64,000 bases of DNA from CAJJDF01 sp965657945. GTDB taxonomy: Bacteria; Bacteroidota; Bacteroidia; Flavobacteriales_D; CAJJDF01. Both the position numbers and the translations under genes were made by a program. Below, piece by piece: positions 60,515 through 64,000 of the stretch (position 1 is its first letter; every line of letters starts with the position of its first letter). Below the pieces are notes generated by a model. That model saw only the letters and a program-made list of their open reading frames with translations, was not told where the DNA came from and searched no databases. The stretch lies in NCBI GenBank assembly GCA_965657945.1, contig CBFHPW010000004.1:62001-126000 (forward strand). Reading direction: 5' to 3'.

Positions 60515-61484
60515 GGCCTAATTGTTCAGTAGAATCAATATATTCGTTCTTGCATAAATAAATTCTGTTGCAACTCGAATAAAGCAATTCTTCGAGAGCT
60601 AAATTGGATGCTAGAGCAACTTGAGAGTAATTTTGCGAAGCATTTTTAAATCCTCCATATTCACTTTGCCACATTTCTGTGATCAATGAAATTCCGCCAG
60701 ATCCAGGACGCATGTTGTCAATTAATCCACCAACGTTTCCTGCGCCAGCATGATAAATGTGTAGCACGAATAATTTAAACCACAAATCGTTTTCATTGTA
60801 ATCAATGTTGTTTCTTTCTAAAATTAAACGAGCACTTGGGATACACGAAATTTCTATTAGTTTAGCGGCAGCAATAGCAGATTTTTCAAAGTCTTTCCGT
60901 TCATCCAAGTATTTATTTACAGTAAGTCCATAATTTCTGGCTACTGATTTCATCAACTGAAACGGACCATAAGCTCCCACATTAGAATATTGAATTTTAC
61001 CTGGACTTTCGATGAGTAGAATAGATTGTGCATACCAAGGGTTCACTCCTTCCCTTTCAAAAATTTCGATTCCTTTGGTAATAGACGGCAACACTTTTTC
61101 AAGCTGATAAAAATGATTTTTGCCCGAAGTTACATACAGTCTTTCTTCAGTGTCTAGTTGAAATTCCTCTCGTATTGCTTTTCTTACGCTATCTTTTTCT
61201 ATCTCGGTTTGTTTTTGCCATGCTAAAAAAGATGTTTTGTATAATATTTCTCTCGTTGCCGCAACATTGATTATGCATGAGTCCGGAGATAATTTCATGA
61301 CTTGTTTCCAGAAGTTTGGTTGAGCCAACAAATCCCATCTTTCTGTAATCAGCTGTTCTTCTGGCACAAAATAGATTAAGCTGGAATCATTCTGTCTTGT
61401 AACCTCCATAAATGTGAAGGATTCTTGGCTTATGGACAAAGAAGAAATTCCCAGAAACAATAGTGTAAAAAAGTATGTATTCAT
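60501..61484 (-). CDS. Lytic transglycosylase, SLT domain
   Basis: The 327-residue protein has a signal peptide (to about SISQ20) and a lysozyme-like SLT domain. The catalytic glutamate Glu159 lies in LLIESPGKIQYSNVGAYGPFQLM, with the E-S-x-G and G-A-x-G-x-x-Q-L-M motifs of the family. It cleaves peptidoglycan to 1,6-anhydro-muropeptides in the periplasm. It overlaps the Smr gene by 14 bp. Residues 20-140 are a non-conserved helical region. Confidence 0.84.
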   Translation of the reverse strand: MNTYFFTLLFLGISSLSISQESFTFMEVTRQNDSSLIYFVPEEQLITERWDLLAQPNFWKQVMKLSPDSCIINVAATREILYKTSFLAWQKQTEIEKDSVRKAIREEFQLDTEERLYVTSGKNHFYQLEKVLPSITKGIEIFEREGVNPWYAQSILLIESPGKIQYSNVGAYGPFQLMKSVARNYGLTVNKYLDERKDFEKSAIAAAKLIEISCIPSARLILERNNIDYNENDLWFKLFVLHIYHAGAGNVGGLIDNMRPGSGGISLITEMWQSEYGGFKNASQNYSQVALASNLALEELLYSSCNRIYLCKNEYIDSTEQLGHAQN

Positions 61485-61635
61485 AATTCGAATAACGGAA
61501 TAAATCTACTTTTTTGTATGACCCTTTTATTTATTTTAACAACTAGCTCACGTTAATAACTCCTCTTTTTATTCCTACTTAATGAACCTTCTGTAATTGT
61601 GAATAGAATTATAGGATATAAAGTGCAAATATTTT

Positions 61636-61643
61636 TATCTTTG
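61636..61643 (+). promoter_or_regulatory. Candidate -7 box of icmF
   Basis: TATCTTTG matches TAnnTTTG exactly, 24 nt before the icmF ATG. The -33 region is unclear. Confidence 0.5.
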
Positions 61644-61667
61644 AAACTCCTTAAAAGAAACTATTTT

Positions 61668-64000
61668 ATGATTGATCAAACACCATATAAACCAACAAAT
61701 AAAGTAAGAATTGTAACTGCCGCTTCCCTGTTTGACGGGCATGATGCAGCCATCAATATTATGAGAAGAATTATTCAATCTACAGGTTGTGAAGTAATTC
61801 ATCTTGGTCATGATAGAAGTGTGGAAGAAGTGGTGAATTGTGCAATTCAAGAAGATGTTCAGGCAATTGCAATGACTTCTTATCAAGGTGGACACACAGA
61901 ATACTTGAAATACATGTATGACCTACTGAAAGAAAAAGGCGCAAGTCATATCAAAATATTTGCCGGAGGTGGTGGTACTATTTTACCAGAAGAAATTAAA
62001 GAACTGCAAGAATACGGAATTACAAGAATCTATCACCCAGATGATGGAAGAGCAATGGGACTTCAGGGGATGATTAATGATTTGGTAGAAAAAAGTGATT
62101 TTCCTGTAGGAGATAAACTGACCAATGAAATTGAATCCATTGGAGACAAAAAAGTAACGTCCATTGCTAGATTGATAAGTGCGGCCGAAAATTACCCAGA
62201 ACAAGCAAAATCTGTCATGGAAGAGGTTCATTCATTGGCGGAAAAAGTGACTACTCCAATTTTAGGGATTACTGGTACCGGAGGTGCCGGAAAATCTAGT
62301 CTTGTAGATGAATTGGTTAGAAGATTTTTATTGGATTTTCCAGAAAAAAATATTGCCATTGTTTCCGTAGATCCATCAAAAAGAAAAACGGGTGGTGCTT
62401 TACTCGGGGATAGAATAAGAATGAATGCCATTAAAAACGAAAGGGTTTACATGCGGTCGTTGGCTACTCGTCAGTCCAATCTTGCGTTGAGTAAGCACGT
62501 GGCCGAAGCTTTACTTATTTTGAAAGCGGCAAAATATGATTTAATCATTTTAGAAACATCAGGAATTGGTCAATCCGACACCGAAATTATGGATCATTCG
62601 GATGTGTCATTGTATGTAATGACTCCTGAGTTTGGAGCTGCTACACAGCTGGAAAAGATTGATATGCTTGACTTTGCAGATTTAGTAGCCATTAATAAAT
62701 TCGACAAAAGAGGTTCGCTTGATGCGTTGAGAGATGTGAAAAAGCAATACATGAGAAACAACAACTTGTGGGATATTCCGCAAGATGAGCTTCCTGTCTT
62801 TGGTACAATTGCTTCGCAATTTAATGACCCAGGAATGAATACGCTTTACAAAGCAATCATGGATAAAATTGTAGAGCAAACCGAAGCCAAAGAACTCAAA
62901 TCACAATTTCATATTTCGGATGAAATGTCTGAAAAGATTTTTGTCATCCCTCCTTCTCGAACTCGCTATTTATCTGAGATTTCTGAAAATAATAGAGCCT
63001 ATGATCAATGGGCAAAGGAGCAATCGGAAGTTGCTCAGCAATTGTTTGGGATTTATAAAACAATTGAAGCTACGACTGGTGCTGCACCTATTTTAACGAA
63101 GGGATTGCTTGATAGCCAACAGATTCTGAGTCAAGCTCAGAATGACGGTCGTAAAGAGTTTTTGGAGTTATTAATTACAGAATTTGATCGAGTTAAAATG
63201 AACTTAGACCCTCACAATTTTGAATACATACAGAATTGGGCAGAAAAAGTAAAGAAATACCAAGATCCTCTCTATGTATTTAAAGTAAGAGATAAAGAAA
63301 TTAAAATCGAAACTCATTCTGAATCTTTATCTCATTTGCAAATTCCAAAAGTGGCCTTGCCAAAGTACACGGCATGGGGAGATTTATTAACTTGGATTTT
63401 ACAAGAAAATGTACCTGGAGAATTCCCATACACCTCAGGTTTGTATCCTTTCAAACGAACTGGAGAAGACCCTTCACGAATGTTTGCAGGAGAAGGAGGT
63501 CCAGAAAGAACCAACAAACGTTTTCACTACGTAAGTCAAGGAATGCCAGCAAAAAGACTTTCTACTGCGTTTGATTCGGTAACGCTTTATGGAAATGATC
63601 CAAATGCAAGACCAGATATCTACGGAAAAGTTGGAAATTCAGGAGTTTCTATCTGTTGTTTGGATGATGCTAAGAAATTGTATTCAGGATTTGATTTATC
63701 TCATTCATTGACTTCTGTTTCCATGACAATAAATGGCCCAGCTCCTATGCTGCTTGGGTTCTTTATGAATGCGGCTATTGATCAGAATTGTGAAAAGTAC
63801 ATTGTAGAGAATGGCTTAGCAAAAGAGATAGAGGCTAAAATCGTGGCAAAATATAAAAAAGCCGGCACCAGGCGACCGGCCTACCAAGGCGATTTGCCCG
63901 AAGGAAATGATGGATTGGGATTGATGTTACTAGGAGTAACAGGTGACGAAGTTTTGCCTACAGAAATTTATAACAAAATAAAAGCAGAGACTCTTACACA
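61668..64000 (+). CDS. icmF: Fused isobutyryl-CoA mutase, 5' part
   Basis: The first 777 codons are present; the gene runs off the right edge. Order: a B12-binding domain with the lower-axial histidine His25 in FDGHDAAIN; a MeaI-type G-protein chaperone with Walker A GTGGAGKSS (Lys209) and NKFDKR; then the acyl-CoA-binding mutase part with YPFKRTGEDPSRMFAGEGG and DLSHSLTSVSMTINGPAP. The GxYPFKR region is the IcmF type rather than methylmalonyl-CoA mutase. It interconverts isobutyryl- and n-butyryl-CoA with adenosylcobalamin. A GC-richer patch near 63860-63895 encodes normal family residues. Confidence 0.93.
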   Translation, partial: MIDQTPYKPTNKVRIVTAASLFDGHDAAINIMRRIIQSTGCEVIHLGHDRSVEEVVNCAIQEDVQAIAMTSYQGGHTEYLKYMYDLLKEKGASHIKIFAGGGGTILPEEIKELQEYGITRIYHPDDGRAMGLQGMINDLVEKSDFPVGDKLTNEIESIGDKKVTSIARLISAAENYPEQAKSVMEEVHSLAEKVTTPILGITGTGGAGKSSLVDELVRRFLLDFPEKNIAIVSVDPSKRKTGGALLGDRIRMNAIKNERVYMRSLATRQSNLALSKHVAEALLILKAAKYDLIILETSGIGQSDTEIMDHSDVSLYVMTPEFGAATQLEKIDMLDFADLVAINKFDKRGSLDALRDVKKQYMRNNNLWDIPQDELPVFGTIASQFNDPGMNTLYKAIMDKIVEQTEAKELKSQFHISDEMSEKIFVIPPSRTRYLSEISENNRAYDQWAKEQSEVAQQLFGIYKTIEATTGAAPILTKGLLDSQQILSQAQNDGRKEFLELLITEFDRVKMNLDPHNFEYIQNWAEKVKKYQDPLYVFKVRDKEIKIETHSESLSHLQIPKVALPKYTAWGDLLTWILQENVPGEFPYTSGLYPFKRTGEDPSRMFAGEGGPERTNKRFHYVSQGMPAKRLSTAFDSVTLYGNDPNARPDIYGKVGNSGVSICCLDDAKKLYSGFDLSHSLTSVSMTINGPAPMLLGFFMNAAIDQNCEKYIVENGLAKEIEAKIVAKYKKAGTRRPAYQGDLPEGNDGLGLMLLGVTGDEVLPTEIYNKIKAETLT

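Noticed and set aside
63855..63900. GC-rich patch with GCCGG/CCGGC in icmF, as a mobile palindrome
   Set aside because: It encodes family-expected residues with no insertion relative to what I recall of IcmF.
1..64000. CRISPR array, insertion sequence, prophage or rRNA
   Set aside because: No regularly spaced repeats, transposase, integrase, phage genes or rRNA sequence were seen.

Overview
The window comes from an AT-rich chromosome of a Bacteroidota bacterium, most likely Flavobacteriales. I cannot name a genus. The clues are four secreted proteins with C-terminal type IX secretion (T9SS) sorting domains, recurrent TAnnTTTG promoter boxes (the Bacteroidota -7 element), almost no strong Shine-Dalgarno sequences, and family-typical genes such as DUF1015, DUF4286, DUF6913, MbnP and HYC_CC_PP. 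I see no rRNA, insertion sequence, prophage or CRISPR array. Most genes are housekeeping, in short operons separated by clear intrinsic terminators.

Layout. 1-5.5 kb (minus): a SUI1-like gene cut by the edge, a DUF389 membrane protein, a formimidoylglutamase, DUF1015, serA and a HAD phosphatase. 5.5-7.1 kb (plus): an NlpC/P60 peptidase and a MORN-repeat protein, then a 495-bp gap with three hairpins. 7.6-11.2 kb (minus): a large T9SS subtilase. 11.4-18 kb: a ferredoxin reductase and its ferredoxin, a GT-C-like membrane protein, a patatin-barrel fusion, and glyA. 18-19.7 kb (minus): DUF4286, MarC and a TPR protein. 19.9-28.6 kb (plus): a tight cluster hisS-hutH-dapD-prmC-OMP-ligA-DUF6913-dapA, joining histidine charging and breakdown, lysine/diaminopimelate synthesis and DNA ligase. 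28.6-29.2 kb: two identical tRNA-Lys genes and one tRNA-Leu. 29.3-33.9 kb: a DsbA-like protein, an unusual zinc-ribbon SDR, a DEAD-box helicase and a T9SS protein. 34-43.2 kb: topB and clpC (minus), then gyrA and a TPR protein (plus).

43.4-48.1 kb is the accessory region of most interest. It holds a frameshifted HYC_CC_PP-family gene, then an MbnP-family protein fused to a T9SS sorting domain, then three tandem di-heme cytochrome c peroxidases of the CCP/MauG/MbnH type. In known MbnH/MbnP pairs a di-heme enzyme oxidises a tryptophan of MbnP, creating a copper site. Here the partner carries a secretion tag and two peroxidases look like lipoproteins with surface-export-like N-termini. The middle peroxidase has lost the inter-heme tryptophan motif. 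I infer a surface copper-handling or protein-oxidation module; this is not proven.

48.3-64 kb: an LRR protein; chrA, a thioredoxin, tatD and a GH25 lysozyme (minus); a secreted barrel-like protein, a frameshifted CDP-alcohol phosphatidyltransferase and a small OMP (plus); lysC-uup; a T9SS OB-fold protein; an Smr protein with a lytic transglycosylase; and the first 777 codons of fused isobutyryl-CoA mutase (icmF), cut by the right edge.

Two genes (43404-43819 and 54211-54713) are each broken by what looks like a single missing base. Four genes (tatD, a DsbA-like gene, the DEAD helicase, lysC) have a TAnnTTTG-like box exactly 4 nt before the start codon, suggesting leaderless mRNAs.
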